Shown piece by piece: positions 1 through 8,786 of a stretch of DNA of 64,000 nt. A program made the position numbers and the translations under genes. This stretch comes from Glutamicibacter uratoxydans (GTDB lineage: Bacteria; Actinomycetota; Actinomycetes; Actinomycetales; Micrococcaceae), in NCBI RefSeq assembly GCF_006539925.1, contig NZ_BJNY01000009.1, positions 111,647 to 175,646 of the forward strand. The letters run 5' to 3'. The notes beneath the pieces are model-generated. The model had not been told where the DNA came from, did no database searches, and saw only the letters and a program-made list of their open reading frames with translations. The first letter of the stretch is position 1; each line of letters starts with the position of its first letter.

Positions 1-2175
1 GAGACCGTGCGCGAGTGCCTGAACGACGTGTACGACCTGCCGGCGCTGACCGAAATCCTGGGCAAGGTTTCCTCCCGGGCCATCCGGCTGGTGGAGGTCA
101 CCACCGAGCTGCCCTCGCCCTTCGCGCAGTCGCTGCTCTTCGGCTACGTGGCCCAGTTCCTCTATGAGACCGATGCCCCTCTGGCAGAACGCCGGGCCGC
201 CGCGCTGAGCCTTGACCCGGTGCTGCTGGGCGAACTGCTGGGCCGCAACGACGTACGCGAGATCCTGGACCCACAGGTCATTACCACGCTTGAACAGCAG
301 CTGCAGCACCTGGCGCCGAATCGCCGGCTTGCCGGAATGGAGGGCGCCGCGGACCTGCTGCGCCTGCTCGGCCCGCTGAACGCAGAACAATTGGCGCAGC
401 GCCTGCGCGATCCTTCAGATGAGCTGGCGGCGCTGGATCCCGAGACCGCCCGATCGCATGCAGAATCGCTGGTGGCCACCCGCCGCGCCTTCACCCTGCG
501 GGTCGCAGGTCAGCTGTCCTATGCCGCCATTGAGGACGCCGGCAAGCTGCGCGATGCCCTGGGCACGCCGCTGCCTACCGGCATCCCCACCGCATTCCTT
601 GAACCTGCAGCTCGGCCGATTGAAGATCTGGTCTCCCGCTTTGCCCGCACCCATGCGCCGTTCACGCTCTCCGAACTGGCCGCCGCACTGGGCCTGGGCG
701 TCGCGGTGCTGCGGCCGGTGCTCGACCAGCTGGTGGCTGCCGGGCGCCTGTCGCTGGGCGCCTTCCGACCGGTGGAGCTGATTCCTGCCGGAGTCAGCGG
801 GGACGAGTACTGCGAAGTCTCGGTGCTGCGCACCATTCGCACCCGCTCGTTGGCTGCCCTGCGCGCCGAGGTGGAACCGGTGGACCAGGCGACCTTCGGC
901 CGCTTTCTGCCGGCCTGGCAGCAGGTGGGCTCCCGGCTGGAGGGCGGCGACGGGCTCTACGAGGTCATCACCCAGCTGGCAGGAGTAGAGGTCCCAGCCT
1001 CTGCCCTTGAATCTTTCATCCTGCCTGCCAGGCTGAATGGCTACCAGACCTCCTGGCTTGATGAGCTGACCAGCAGCGGGGACGTGCTGATCTGCGGCGC
1101 GGGCGCGGCCGGCGGCAAGGACGGGTGGCTCTCGCTGCACACCGCCGAGTTCGCCTCGCTGAGCCTTCCCGCACCTGACATGTCCCAGCTGGATTCGCTG
1201 GCACGCCGGGTACTGGACTCCTTCGACGCCACCGGCGCCTATTTTGTGCAGGAACTCGCGGCCCGGCTGCATCCTGAAGAGGGCCTGCCGCCGACCGAGC
1301 AGGACATCACCGACGCCTGCTGGCAGCTGTTCTGGGCCGGATTCATCTCCCCCGATACCCTTGCCCCGGTGCGCAGCTACCTGGCAGGCGGCACCACCGC
1401 GCACAAGATCGCCAAGCCCGCGCCGCGGGCCCGCGCCGCCCGGCTGAACCGGCTCTCCGGGCTCACCCGACTAGCCCGGGAACAGGCGGCCGGCCCGACC
1501 GCGCGCTGCACCCGCGGATCGGCCCGCTGGTCGCTGCTGCCCACTGGGACGCTCGATGCGACCATCGCCTCCCACGCCACCGCCGAGATCATGCTCGAAC
1601 GCTATGGGGTGCTCACCCGCGGATCGGTGGCCGCCGAGTCGGTGCCCGGCGGCTTCGGCCAGCTCTACCGGGTGCTGTCCAAGCTGGAGGAGGCAGGACA
1701 TGCCCGCCGCGGATACTTCATCGAGAAGCTCGGGGCCGCGCAATTCTCCACCGCGAACACCATCGACCGGCTGCGCACCTTTGCCCTGCCAGATGACCCG
1801 CAGCGCCAGCCGCAGGCAGTGGTGCTTGCCTCCACCGATCCGGCGAACCCCTATGGCGCCGCGCTGCCCTGGCCTGCAACGCTGACCGGCCACCGGCCAG
1901 GCCGCAAGGCCGGGGCGATCGTCGGCCTGCTCGACGGAGCGCTGTGCCTGTACCTTGAACGCGGCGGCCGTACCGTGCTGACCTTTGGAGAGCCCAGCGA
2001 CCAGGCCTGGTGGCTGCTGGCTGAAAAGCTTGTGGCAGCCCTGCGCACCGCCACGGTGGACAAGCTGGCCATCGCCACGGTCAATGGCGAACCGGTACTT
2101 GAGCACCCGCTCGCCCAGGCGCTGCTGGCCGCAGGGTTCTATTCCACGCCGCAGGGCATCCGCTTCAGGCGGTAG
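1..2175 (+). CDS. lhr: Lhr-family ATP-dependent helicase, C-terminal part (5' end outside window)
   Basis: The reading frame is open from base 1 and ends at a TAG at 2173-2175, giving at least 724 residues. No helicase motifs are visible, because the helicase core would lie upstream of the window. What is seen matches the long C-terminal region of actinobacterial Lhr helicases: a segment rich in short helices and winged-helix-like units (around residues 210-260 and 550-600), ending in a compact domain with PYGAALPWP and LYLERGGRTVLTF. Lhr proteins are large single-strand DNA translocases and 3'-5' helicases linked to repair. The next gene is a DNA glycosylase 30 bases downstream on the same strand, and this lhr-nei2 pair is common in Actinobacteria, so joint transcription is likely. 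The first GTG in frame (base 7) is not the true start. Confidence 0.85.
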   Translation, partial: ETVRECLNDVYDLPALTEILGKVSSRAIRLVEVTTELPSPFAQSLLFGYVAQFLYETDAPLAERRAAALSLDPVLLGELLGRNDVREILDPQVITTLEQQLQHLAPNRRLAGMEGAADLLRLLGPLNAEQLAQRLRDPSDELAALDPETARSHAESLVATRRAFTLRVAGQLSYAAIEDAGKLRDALGTPLPTGIPTAFLEPAARPIEDLVSRFARTHAPFTLSELAAALGLGVAVLRPVLDQLVAAGRLSLGAFRPVELIPAGVSGDEYCEVSVLRTIRTRSLAALRAEVEPVDQATFGRFLPAWQQVGSRLEGGDGLYEVITQLAGVEVPASALESFILPARLNGYQTSWLDELTSSGDVLICGAGAAGGKDGWLSLHTAEFASLSLPAPDMSQLDSLARRVLDSFDATGAYFVQELAARLHPEEGLPPTEQDITDACWQLFWAGFISPDTLAPVRSYLAGGTTAHKIAKPAPRARAARLNRLSGLTRLAREQAAGPTARCTRGSARWSLLPTGTLDATIASHATAEIMLERYGVLTRGSVAAESVPGGFGQLYRVLSKLEEAGHARRGYFIEKLGAAQFSTANTIDRLRTFALPDDPQRQPQAVVLASTDPANPYGAALPWPATLTGHRPGRKAGAIVGLLDGALCLYLERGGRTVLTFGEPSDQAWWLLAEKLVAALRTATVDKLAIATVNGEPVLEHPLAQALLAAGFYSTPQGIRFRR

Positions 2176-2205
2176 CAGTGCGCCCACAGATCCAAGGAGG
2201 ACACA

Positions 2206-3024
2206 GTGCCAGAAGGTGATTCCGTCTACCAAGCCACCGCCCGCCTGCACCAGGCGCTGGCCGGGCAGGTGCTGCTGCGCTCCGATTTCAGGGTTCCCGC
2301 GCTGTCCACCACCGATCTAAGCGGATACCTGGTGAAGGAGGTCCGCCCGCGCGGCAAGCACCTGCTGATGCGCTTTACTCCGCCAGAGGACCATGACCCC
2401 GCCTTCAAGAAGCCGCCGCTGACCCTGCATTCGCACCTGCTGATGGAGGGCCGCTGGGATATTTACGCCCCTGCAGAGCGCTGGAAGCGTCCGGCCCACA
2501 CAGCCCGCGTGGTGCTCGGCGTCGAGTCCGCTACCGCTGTCGGGTTCGACATCGCCCAGGTCAAGCTCGTGCCCACCGAGAATGAGGATGAGCTGATCGG
2601 CCATTTGGGGCCGGATCTGCTGGGCGCCGACTGGGATCCCCAGCTGGCGGCCCGGAATTTGCGCTCCCAGCCCGAACGAAGCATCGGCGATGCCCTGCTT
2701 GACCAGCGGATCATGGCAGGGGTGGGAAATATCTACCGCAGCGAAGTCCTGTTCCTCGCCCGGCTGAATCCGCTGACTCTCATCGGGCAGGTGGTGAATC
2801 TGGAGAAGGTCGTACAGACATCCCAGCGCCTGCTGGAAATCAACAAGAACCGTCCGCGCCGGGTGACCACCGGGCTTGCACGCACCCGCGAACCCTATTG
2901 GGTCTATGGGCGCACCGGCAAACCCTGCCTGCGCTGCGGGACGCGGATCCAACAGTTCACATTGGAAAGCCAGTCTTCGGGCCAAGACCGGGACTGCTAC
3001 TTCTGCCCGTCCTGCCAGTCCTAG
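2206..3024 (+). CDS. nei2: Fpg/Nei family DNA glycosylase (Nei2-like)
   Basis: This is a base-excision-repair glycosylase/AP lyase of 272 residues. After the start Met comes Pro-Glu-Gly-Asp; in this family Pro2 is the Schiff-base nucleophile and Glu3 a catalytic acid. A helix-two-turn-helix region with GVGNIYRSEVLF lies near residue 175. The C-terminus carries a CxxC...CxxC zinc finger (CLRC near 245 and CPSC near 268). The start is GTG at 2206 with an AAGGAGG ribosome site at 2194-2200. It probably removes oxidised pyrimidines, but substrate choice within the Nei/Fpg family cannot be read from sequence alone. It follows lhr closely. Its stop codon overlaps by four bases the end of the convergent peroxiredoxin gene. 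Confidence 0.9.
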   Translation: MPEGDSVYQATARLHQALAGQVLLRSDFRVPALSTTDLSGYLVKEVRPRGKHLLMRFTPPEDHDPAFKKPPLTLHSHLLMEGRWDIYAPAERWKRPAHTARVVLGVESATAVGFDIAQVKLVPTENEDELIGHLGPDLLGADWDPQLAARNLRSQPERSIGDALLDQRIMAGVGNIYRSEVLFLARLNPLTLIGQVVNLEKVVQTSQRLLEINKNRPRRVTTGLARTREPYWVYGRTGKPCLRCGTRIQQFTLESQSSGQDRDCYFCPSCQS

Positions 3025-3509
3025 GACTCACGGTATTTTTGAGCGATCACTTGCAGCACCTGATTTGGATGTGCCGCCGGGTCGCCGATCTCCGTAAAAC
3101 GCTCTAGCACCATGCCGTCTTCAATCAGAAAAGTCGCACGCCGGTACAGCCTCTGGCCCTCGAAGTCGAATGTTTCCAGGCCCAGCTGCTCCTTGAGCTG
3201 CAGCCGGGCGTCGGACAGCAGCGGGTATGACAGGTGCAGCCGCTTCGCAGCTTCCTGCTGGTAGCCGGTGTCCTGGGTAGATACTCCGAAGACCCGAGTC
3301 TGCAGCTGCAGGAAATCTTCGTGGAGATCGCGGAAAGAGCATGACTCCGCTGTGCACCCCTTGGCTCCGGGAATCATTTCCCATCCTTCGGGCGCTCCTC
3401 CTAGCGGGCTGGTGCGCGGATACACGAAAACCACGCTTCGGCCTTCCACCGTCGACAGGTCGATTTTCCCGCCCTGAGTTGAGAACAGTTCCAGGTTGTC
3501 CAGCCGCAT
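3021..3509 (-). CDS. Peroxiredoxin (AhpC/TSA, Bcp-like)
   Basis: This 162-residue thioredoxin-fold protein should reduce peroxides through a peroxidatic cysteine. The region YPRTSPLGG...GCTAESCSFRD (about residues 30-61) matches the catalytic segment of a peroxiredoxin subgroup in which an insert separates the usual TxxC elements. The Cys in GCTAES or in ESCSF is the likely nucleophile. VFGVSTQDTGYQQEAAKRLHLSYPLLSD is typical of Bcp-like enzymes. It overlaps the convergent nei2 gene by four bases and stands alone on its strand. An ATG start at 3509 has a GGAGGT-like site just upstream on the minus strand. Which reductant regenerates it is unknown. Confidence 0.85.
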   Translation of the reverse strand: MRLDNLELFSTQGGKIDLSTVEGRSVVFVYPRTSPLGGAPEGWEMIPGAKGCTAESCSFRDLHEDFLQLQTRVFGVSTQDTGYQQEAAKRLHLSYPLLSDARLQLKEQLGLETFDFEGQRLYRRATFLIEDGMVLERFTEIGDPAAHPNQVLQVIAQKYRES

Positions 3510-3625
3510 TTTTACCTCCGCTCCAACCCTAGCCAGGCACCTGGTCTGTCCGTCACAGTGTTACTGCGCATCGTCGTTTTCGCTGCTTCGCACCGTAGAA
3601 TTGACGGTGGGCTAAAGATGGAACA

Positions 3626-4654
3626 ATGGGAACTATGGCAATGGCTTCCCCGCTCCCGGTCCGCAATGGCGTCAACGCAACACGTTTGCACCTTCCAAAG
3701 AGCGGTTCGTGGACCACTGTTGCCGATTACCTGCTCGAACGCTTCGGGCATGTGGACCCTGAGGGAATTCTGCGCCGCTTCGACGACGGAGAAATTGTAG
3801 GGCTCGGCGGAGTGAAGCTGAACCGCCTGACCCCCATGGGCGAGCACGAATTCATCTGGTACTATCGCACGCTGCCGGTCGAAACCCCGATCCCCTTTGA
3901 AACGCAGATCCTGCACCAGGACGAGCACCTGCTGGTGGTGGACAAGCCGCATTTCCTGCCGACCACCCCCGGAGGCAAGTTCATCCAGGAATCTGCGCTG
4001 GTGCGCCTGCGCAACCAGACCGGCATCGACGACCTGGTGCCAATGCACCGGCTGGACCGCGCCACCGCCGGCGTCATCCTCTTTGCCGTCAATCCTGAAA
4101 CCCGCGGCGCCTACCAGATGCTCTTTGAACGCAGGGAAATCGCCAAACGCTACAAGGCGGTAGTCGCCTTGTCGCCGGGCGGCGGCCTTGAAACCGGCGT
4201 TGTGCTACAGGCCAACGGCGGGCACAGCGATACGCGTTCCCCTCAGCAGCTGCGCGAGCTGCTGGAAAGCATGCCGCTGACCTATGAGAACCGCATGTCA
4301 AAGGTCAAGGGACAGCTTCGCTCCATCGTCGATGAGGGCGAGCCCAACGCGCAGACCCTGATCAAGGTGGAATCCACCGGCGTCAGCGCCGGCTTCCACG
4401 CAGGTGTCAAGGTGGCGCTGATGGATCTTGAACCGCATTCGGGCAAGACCCACCAGCTGCGCATCCATCTGGCATCCCTGGGGCTCGGCATCATCAATGA
4501 CGCGTTCTACCCGAGGCTGTGGGACCTGGCGCCGGATGACTATGAGCGTCCTCTGCAGCTGCTGGCCCACACCATTTCCTTCACCGACCCGCTGACCGGG
4601 CAGGAACGCAGCTTCAGCTCCAAGCAGCGGCTGTGTGAAGCTCCCGCCGCCTAG
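3626..4654 (+). CDS. RluA-family pseudouridine synthase
   Basis: This 342-residue enzyme isomerises uridine to pseudouridine in RNA, most likely 23S rRNA or tRNA. The diagnostic catalytic motif HRLDRATAGV lies at residues 141-150, with Asp144 as the catalytic aspartate. The later motif GKTHQLRIHLASLGLGIINDAFYP is also typical of RluA. An N-terminal stretch resembling an S4-like lead-in (VADYLLERFGHVDPEGILRRF) precedes the catalytic domain. Three in-frame ATGs occur within the first six codons (3626, 3635, 3641), so the exact start is uncertain. It stands alone between two divergent or unrelated genes. The target nucleotide cannot be assigned from sequence. Confidence 0.88.
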   Translation: MGTMAMASPLPVRNGVNATRLHLPKSGSWTTVADYLLERFGHVDPEGILRRFDDGEIVGLGGVKLNRLTPMGEHEFIWYYRTLPVETPIPFETQILHQDEHLLVVDKPHFLPTTPGGKFIQESALVRLRNQTGIDDLVPMHRLDRATAGVILFAVNPETRGAYQMLFERREIAKRYKAVVALSPGGGLETGVVLQANGGHSDTRSPQQLRELLESMPLTYENRMSKVKGQLRSIVDEGEPNAQTLIKVESTGVSAGFHAGVKVALMDLEPHSGKTHQLRIHLASLGLGIINDAFYPRLWDLAPDDYERPLQLLAHTISFTDPLTGQERSFSSKQRLCEAPAA

Positions 4655-4731
4655 CAGCTCTTCTCAACGCCGCGTATTTCTCCTAGGCTGTAGCTCACCA
4701 TCGCTCTTTGGCCTGGAAGGACAGCGGCACC

Positions 4732-5631
4732 ATGGCGAATTCGCAGCAATCACCGCAGCTTGGGTCTCTTGTGGCTTCCGCGCAGCGGGCCATCGCCGAA
4801 GCTTCCTATCGGCGGACCTTCGATCTTCCCTATGCAGCCCCGGACCGCAGGCCCAACCCGGAAGTGGAGCTGGGCGACAAGATCCGGGCTTCGCTGTTTG
4901 CTGCGGCCGCCGCGCTGCTGCTGGTGACCTCGCTTGCCTTCAGCACCAGCGGGACTGGGCGCATCGGCTCAAGCCTGCTGGATGTGGGCGTGGTGCATTG
5001 GATCATCTGGCCGCTGATTGCGTTTGCCCTGCTGCTCAGCGCCGGCTATAGCGCGCTGGGCCACCAGCTTTCTTCACGCAGGCAGCGGGCGGTCTCCGTC
5101 TACACGCTTTCCGCCACGGCACTGATGGCCTGCGCCTTGACGCTTGCCTCCGGATTCCTGGGCTGGGCGGCCGCGGCGGTGTCCACCGGTGCATTGCTGT
5201 TGGCGCTGCTTGGGGTGCGTACGCTGAACCGCTTTACCGCACGCAATCATATTGAGCGCGTCGCCACGGATATGCCGCTGAGCTTCTTCGCCGGATTCTG
5301 CCTGGTCTACACGCTGCAGCTGTGGTTTGCCGCCGCAGGGTGGATCGGTGCAGAGCACGCGCTGCCGGTCATCCTCCTGACGCTTGCAGTCTCGGTGATC
5401 GCCGCGGTGCTGGCCCACTCCGAGCGTGGCCGCCACGCATTTGCCAGCGGCTTCGGCGCGGCCATGATCACCGCCGCAGTGCAGGGCTGGCGCACCGAGT
5501 CCACCCCGCTGTGGATCTGCAGCATCTGGGGCTTCCTGGCGGTGGTGGTGTTCATCTGCGCTGAGAACCGGCGCTTCCAGATTTCCCACGCCGAACACCG
5601 TGCCCTGGCTGGCAGGGAGCTGGACTTCTAG
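4732..5631 (+). CDS. Hypothetical multi-spanning membrane protein
   Basis: I do not recognise a family. The 299-residue product has a hydrophilic N-terminus of about 50 residues, then roughly eight hydrophobic stretches separated by short loops (first at about residues 55-75, last near 265-285), and a charged tail (ENRRFQISHAEHRALAGRELDF). The ATG at 4732 is preferred over an upstream in-frame TTG at 4708, because a GGAAGGA site lies about ten bases before it. It is monocistronic and converges with the short-chain dehydrogenase gene. It could be a small transporter or an integral membrane scaffold. No catalytic motif is visible. Confidence 0.7.
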   Translation: MANSQQSPQLGSLVASAQRAIAEASYRRTFDLPYAAPDRRPNPEVELGDKIRASLFAAAAALLLVTSLAFSTSGTGRIGSSLLDVGVVHWIIWPLIAFALLLSAGYSALGHQLSSRRQRAVSVYTLSATALMACALTLASGFLGWAAAAVSTGALLLALLGVRTLNRFTARNHIERVATDMPLSFFAGFCLVYTLQLWFAAAGWIGAEHALPVILLTLAVSVIAAVLAHSERGRHAFASGFGAAMITAAVQGWRTESTPLWICSIWGFLAVVVFICAENRRFQISHAEHRALAGRELDF

Positions 5632-5659
5632 CTCCCTGCCGGTCCTGGCAGTCGAATTT

Positions 5660-6439
5660 CTAGCGCGGGGCCATGCGGATCGCGCCGTCCAGGCGGATGG
5701 TCTCCCCATTGAGCATCGGGTTTGCGACGATGTGCTCCACCAGCGCCGCGTATTCGTCCGGCCGGCCCAACCGCGAAGGGTGCGGCACCTGGGCGCCCAG
5801 CGAGTCCTGCGCGGCCTGCGGCAGGCCTGCCATCATCGGGGTCTGGAAGATGCCCGGGGCGATGGTCATGACGCGGATCTGGTGCTGGGCCAGCTCGCGG
5901 GCCAGCGGCAGGGTCATGGCGGCCACCGCGCCCTTGGAGGCGGCATAGGCCGGCTGGCCGATCTGTCCATCGAAGGCTGCCACCGATGCGGTGTTCACGA
6001 TGACTCCGCGTTCGGCGGTGCCATGCTCGTCCACCAGGGATTCACTGTGGGCCATGACCTTGGCGGCCAAGCGCACCACGTTGAAGGTGCCGTTCACATT
6101 GATCTCAAGGACCTTGGCGAACTTCTCCAGGGGCAGCACGCCCTCGCGCCCTAGTACCTTGCCGGGGGTTGCCACGCCGGCGCAGTTCACCACCACGCGC
6201 AGCTGCCCCAGTTCGCGCACCCGGTCCATGGCGGCCGCCACGTCGTCGGACTTGGTGACGTCTGCCGGGATGTAGCGGACGTTCGCCCCGATCTGCGCGG
6301 CGATCTGGTCGCCGTCCTCGCGCGGAAGATCCAGTACCAGTACATGTTTGGCCTGTGCCGCCAATTTTTCGGCGGTGGCACGGCCCAACCCCGACAGCCC
6401 TCCGGTCACGAGAGCCAGCGAATCCTGCAGATGCATCAT
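5660..6439 (-). CDS. Short-chain dehydrogenase (3-hydroxyacyl-CoA dehydrogenase type 2-like)
   Basis: This 259-residue Rossmann-fold oxidoreductase has the NAD-binding motif TGGLSGLG near residues 12-19 and an acidic residue after beta-2 (LVLDLPRED), suggesting NAD(H) rather than NADPH. NCAGVA is near 85, and the catalytic Ser/Tyr/Lys set includes YAASKG near 165. The pattern [27 protein letters not shown] and the [17 protein letters not shown] C-terminal region resemble the HSD17B10/3-hydroxy-2-methylbutyryl-CoA dehydrogenases of fatty-acid and branched-chain amino-acid breakdown. No other beta-oxidation genes are nearby, so the substrate is an inference. The start ATG-ATG at 6439 follows a GAAGGGG site. 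The upstream MFS gene is separated from it by a strong terminator. Confidence 0.85.
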   Translation of the reverse strand: MMHLQDSLALVTGGLSGLGRATAEKLAAQAKHVLVLDLPREDGDQIAAQIGANVRYIPADVTKSDDVAAAMDRVRELGQLRVVVNCAGVATPGKVLGREGVLPLEKFAKVLEINVNGTFNVVRLAAKVMAHSESLVDEHGTAERGVIVNTASVAAFDGQIGQPAYAASKGAVAAMTLPLARELAQHQIRVMTIAPGIFQTPMMAGLPQAAQDSLGAQVPHPSRLGRPDEYAALVEHIVANPMLNGETIRLDGAIRMAPR

Positions 6440-6522
6440 TACCCCTTCGTAGTTTGCAATTCTCCGGTCAGCCTATCGCCCACTTGAGCAAACGTGAAGA
6501 ACTTGCCAGGGGAAAACACCAA

Positions 6523-6563
6523 CGCCGCGGCGGGGAACCAAGTACTGGTTCCCCGCCGCGGCG
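6523..6563 (-). terminator. Strong hairpin terminator of the MFS gene
   Basis: There is a perfect 18-bp stem (6523-6540 with 6546-6563) and a 5-base loop, followed on the minus strand by a T-rich run. It lies 33 bases after the MFS stop codon and before the dehydrogenase gene, so it separates the two. Confidence 0.8.
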
Positions 6564-6596
6564 CTGGAAAGAGGCAGGTTTGCCGCTTGTGCGGAG

Positions 6597-8048
6597 CTAG
6601 TTCGCGGCCGCCGGAGCATCGACCGCGGTGCCCGGCGCCTGGATCTCCTTCTTCCCGCCAAGCAGCAAACCGATGACCAGGATACCGACGCTGCAGGCGG
6701 CACCCACCAGGAAGCCCGGCTTGAAGCCTTCGACGGTGGCTGTCACTACGTCGGTGCCGGCGGCGGTCTTCGCCGCGGTGGAGGCCGCCACCACGCCGAC
6801 GATCAGCGCGGTGCCCATCGCTCCCGCCAGCTGCTGCAGGGTGGACAGCAGTGCCGAGCCGTGCGAGTGCAAGTGGTGCGGCAGCGGGTTCAGCGCGGTG
6901 GTGAACGCCGGGGTGAAGATGAACGCGAGGCCCAGGCTCATGACCAGGTGCATTACCACCAGCAGCCAGATCGGGGTCTGCGCATCCAGGATGACCGCGT
7001 AGCCCAGCAGCGCCGCCAGCAGCACGATGGCGCCGGGGACGATCAGCGGGCGCGGGCCCACCTTGTCGTAGAGCTTGCCGACCATCGGCGCCAGCAGGCC
7101 CATTAGCAGGCCGCCGGGAAGCATGATCAAGCCGGTGGTCAGGGTTTCGATGCCCAGCACATTGGTGAAGAACAGCGGCAGCAGGATGATCACGCCGAAC
7201 AGCGAGATCATGGAGCACATCATCAGCACCAGGGACAGGGTGAAGTCCCTGAAGTTCAGCGAGCGTAGGTCCAGCAGGGCCTTGTCGTCATGCTGCAGGC
7301 GCAGCTGCAGCAGCACGAAGCCCACCAAGCAGAGCACTGCCACCGCAAGGATGCCAAGACCCATCGGGGTGACCCCTGCGGACAGTCCGCTCAGGCCGTA
7401 GACCAGGCCGCCGAAGCCTGGGATCGCCAGCAGCAGCGAGGGCACCGACAGCGGCGCCGCATCGTCCCCGACCTCGTTGGACAGGCGCGGGGTGCCGATA
7501 ACTAGGGCCGCCAGCGCGATCGGGATGATCACGATGAACATGAACCGCCAGGAAAGGTACTGCAGGATCAGCCCGGACAGGGTCGGACCAATGGCAGGCG
7601 CCACCGAGATCACGATCGAGACATTGCCCATCAGCACGCCGCGGCGCTCGGCGGGCACCAGGTCAAGGATGGTAGTCATCAGCAGCGGCATCATGATCGC
7701 GGTGCCGCAGGCTTGGATGACGCGCGCCACCAGCAGGATGCCAAGCCCCGGGGACAGCGCCGCCAGCGTGGTGCCCAAGGTGAACAAGCCGATGGCCAGC
7801 ACAAAGACCTTGCGGGTGCTGAAGCGCTGCAGCAGGAAGCCTGTCATCGGGATGACCACAGCCATGGTCAGCATGAAGATCGTCGACAGCCACTGGATGG
7901 CGTCGGGGGTGACGCGGAATTCTTCCATCAGGACCGGCAGCGCCACATTCATGATGGTTTCATTGAGGATCACAACAAAGCTGGACACGATCAAGACTGC
8001 GATGGTCGTGAAGCTTTGTTTGCTCAAGCGTTCGACGGTGTTGGACAC
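6597..8048 (-). CDS. MFS multidrug exporter, DHA2 family (14 TM)
   Basis: This membrane exporter of about 483 residues has some 14 hydrophobic segments, characteristic of DHA2 drug:proton antiporters (LmrB/Lde/EmrB group). Visible family motifs include the loop GRxxG-like stretch after TM2 (TGFLLQRFSTRKVFVLAIG) and the motif-C-like helix VSIVISVAPAIGPTLSGLILQYLSWRFMF, in which GP...G in TM5 marks antiporters. I chose GTG at 8048 (VSNTVERLSKQSF). The ATG at 8129 would put start and coding DNA inside a good palindromic operator at 8114-8131 and add 27 atypical residues. The substrate is unknown. An 18-bp stem terminator follows the gene. Confidence 0.85.
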   Translation of the reverse strand: MSNTVERLSKQSFTTIAVLIVSSFVVILNETIMNVALPVLMEEFRVTPDAIQWLSTIFMLTMAVVIPMTGFLLQRFSTRKVFVLAIGLFTLGTTLAALSPGLGILLVARVIQACGTAIMMPLLMTTILDLVPAERRGVLMGNVSIVISVAPAIGPTLSGLILQYLSWRFMFIVIIPIALAALVIGTPRLSNEVGDDAAPLSVPSLLLAIPGFGGLVYGLSGLSAGVTPMGLGILAVAVLCLVGFVLLQLRLQHDDKALLDLRSLNFRDFTLSLVLMMCSMISLFGVIILLPLFFTNVLGIETLTTGLIMLPGGLLMGLLAPMVGKLYDKVGPRPLIVPGAIVLLAALLGYAVILDAQTPIWLLVVMHLVMSLGLAFIFTPAFTTALNPLPHHLHSHGSALLSTLQQLAGAMGTALIVGVVAASTAAKTAAGTDVVTATVEGFKPGFLVGAACSVGILVIGLLLGGKKEIQAPGTAVDAPAAAN

Positions 8049-8113
8049 AACAAGTTCCGCTTCTAGGAGGTGCGTTCGGTGATGACGCTGGGAGTAGCAA
8101 TCAGAAAATATCC

Positions 8114-8131
8114 GATTGGGATAGCCCAATC
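8114..8131 (-). promoter_or_regulatory. Palindromic operator candidate upstream of the MFS exporter
   Basis: Perfect 7-bp arms, GATTGGG (8114-8120) and CCCAATC (8125-8131), are separated by ATAG. They lie 66 bases before the preferred MFS start and between two divergent genes. The symmetry and place suggest a binding site for a TetR- or MarR-type repressor of the exporter. The regulator is not encoded next to it. Confidence 0.5.
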
Positions 8132-8246
8132 AATTTTACCCGCGGGCGATTGCCTGAACCAGAGCTGCACCAACCCGAATTCGTGAGTTACGCAACACGG
8201 CATCCGTTTCATGGCATCACGGGGCATTGTGTACCAAGATGGAAAC

Positions 8247-8786
8247 ATGAACGTGCGTACGCCTGATCCGTATCCTGGCTGGCTCTCCGAGGAAGACCTC
8301 TATGAGGCCCGCCAGCGCTTGCCCATGCTGTATGTCGAGGCCATCCCGGTGCGCCTAGACCCCCTGGGCTATGTCAATGAAGTGGGGCTCCTGCTCACCG
8401 CCGACGCCGACGGCCGCATGCTGCGCACCTTCGTCTCCGGCCGCGTCATGTACCGCGAGACCATCCGGGCCGCGCTGATCCGGCACATCGAGAAGGACCT
8501 TGGAACCATGGTCCTTCCGCAGCTGCCCGCCTCTCCGGTGCCGTTCACCGTCGCCGAGTACTTCCCGGCGCCCAGCGAGACAGGGCTGACCGACGACCGC
8601 CAGCATGCGGTCTCTATGTGCTACATCGTGCCGGTGCGCGGCGAATCCACGCCGCGCCAGGACGCACTGGAGCTGACCTGGCTCACCCCGGCAGAAGCAC
8701 TGAGCGCCGATATCCAGGGCGAGTTCGCCGGAGGCCGCGAAAATATTCTCCGACAGGCATTAGCCCATGTCGGAGTGAATATCTAG
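8247..8786 (+). CDS. DUF4916 Nudix-fold protein
   Basis: This 179-residue protein matches the actinobacterial DUF4916 family of Nudix-related proteins. Conserved stretches visible are PGWLSEEDLYEARQRLPMLYVEAIPVR at the N-terminus, VSGRVMYRETIRAALIRHIEKDLG in the middle (in place of a canonical Nudix box) and the DDRQHAVSMCYIVPV stretch. The classical GX5EX7REUXEEXGU box is not complete, so hydrolase activity is uncertain. The ATG at 8247 fits the conserved N-terminus; an upstream in-frame ATG at 8211 would add 12 unrelated residues. The gene end overlaps the convergent FUSC gene by four bases. Confidence 0.8.
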   Translation: MNVRTPDPYPGWLSEEDLYEARQRLPMLYVEAIPVRLDPLGYVNEVGLLLTADADGRMLRTFVSGRVMYRETIRAALIRHIEKDLGTMVLPQLPASPVPFTVAEYFPAPSETGLTDDRQHAVSMCYIVPVRGESTPRQDALELTWLTPAEALSADIQGEFAGGRENILRQALAHVGVNI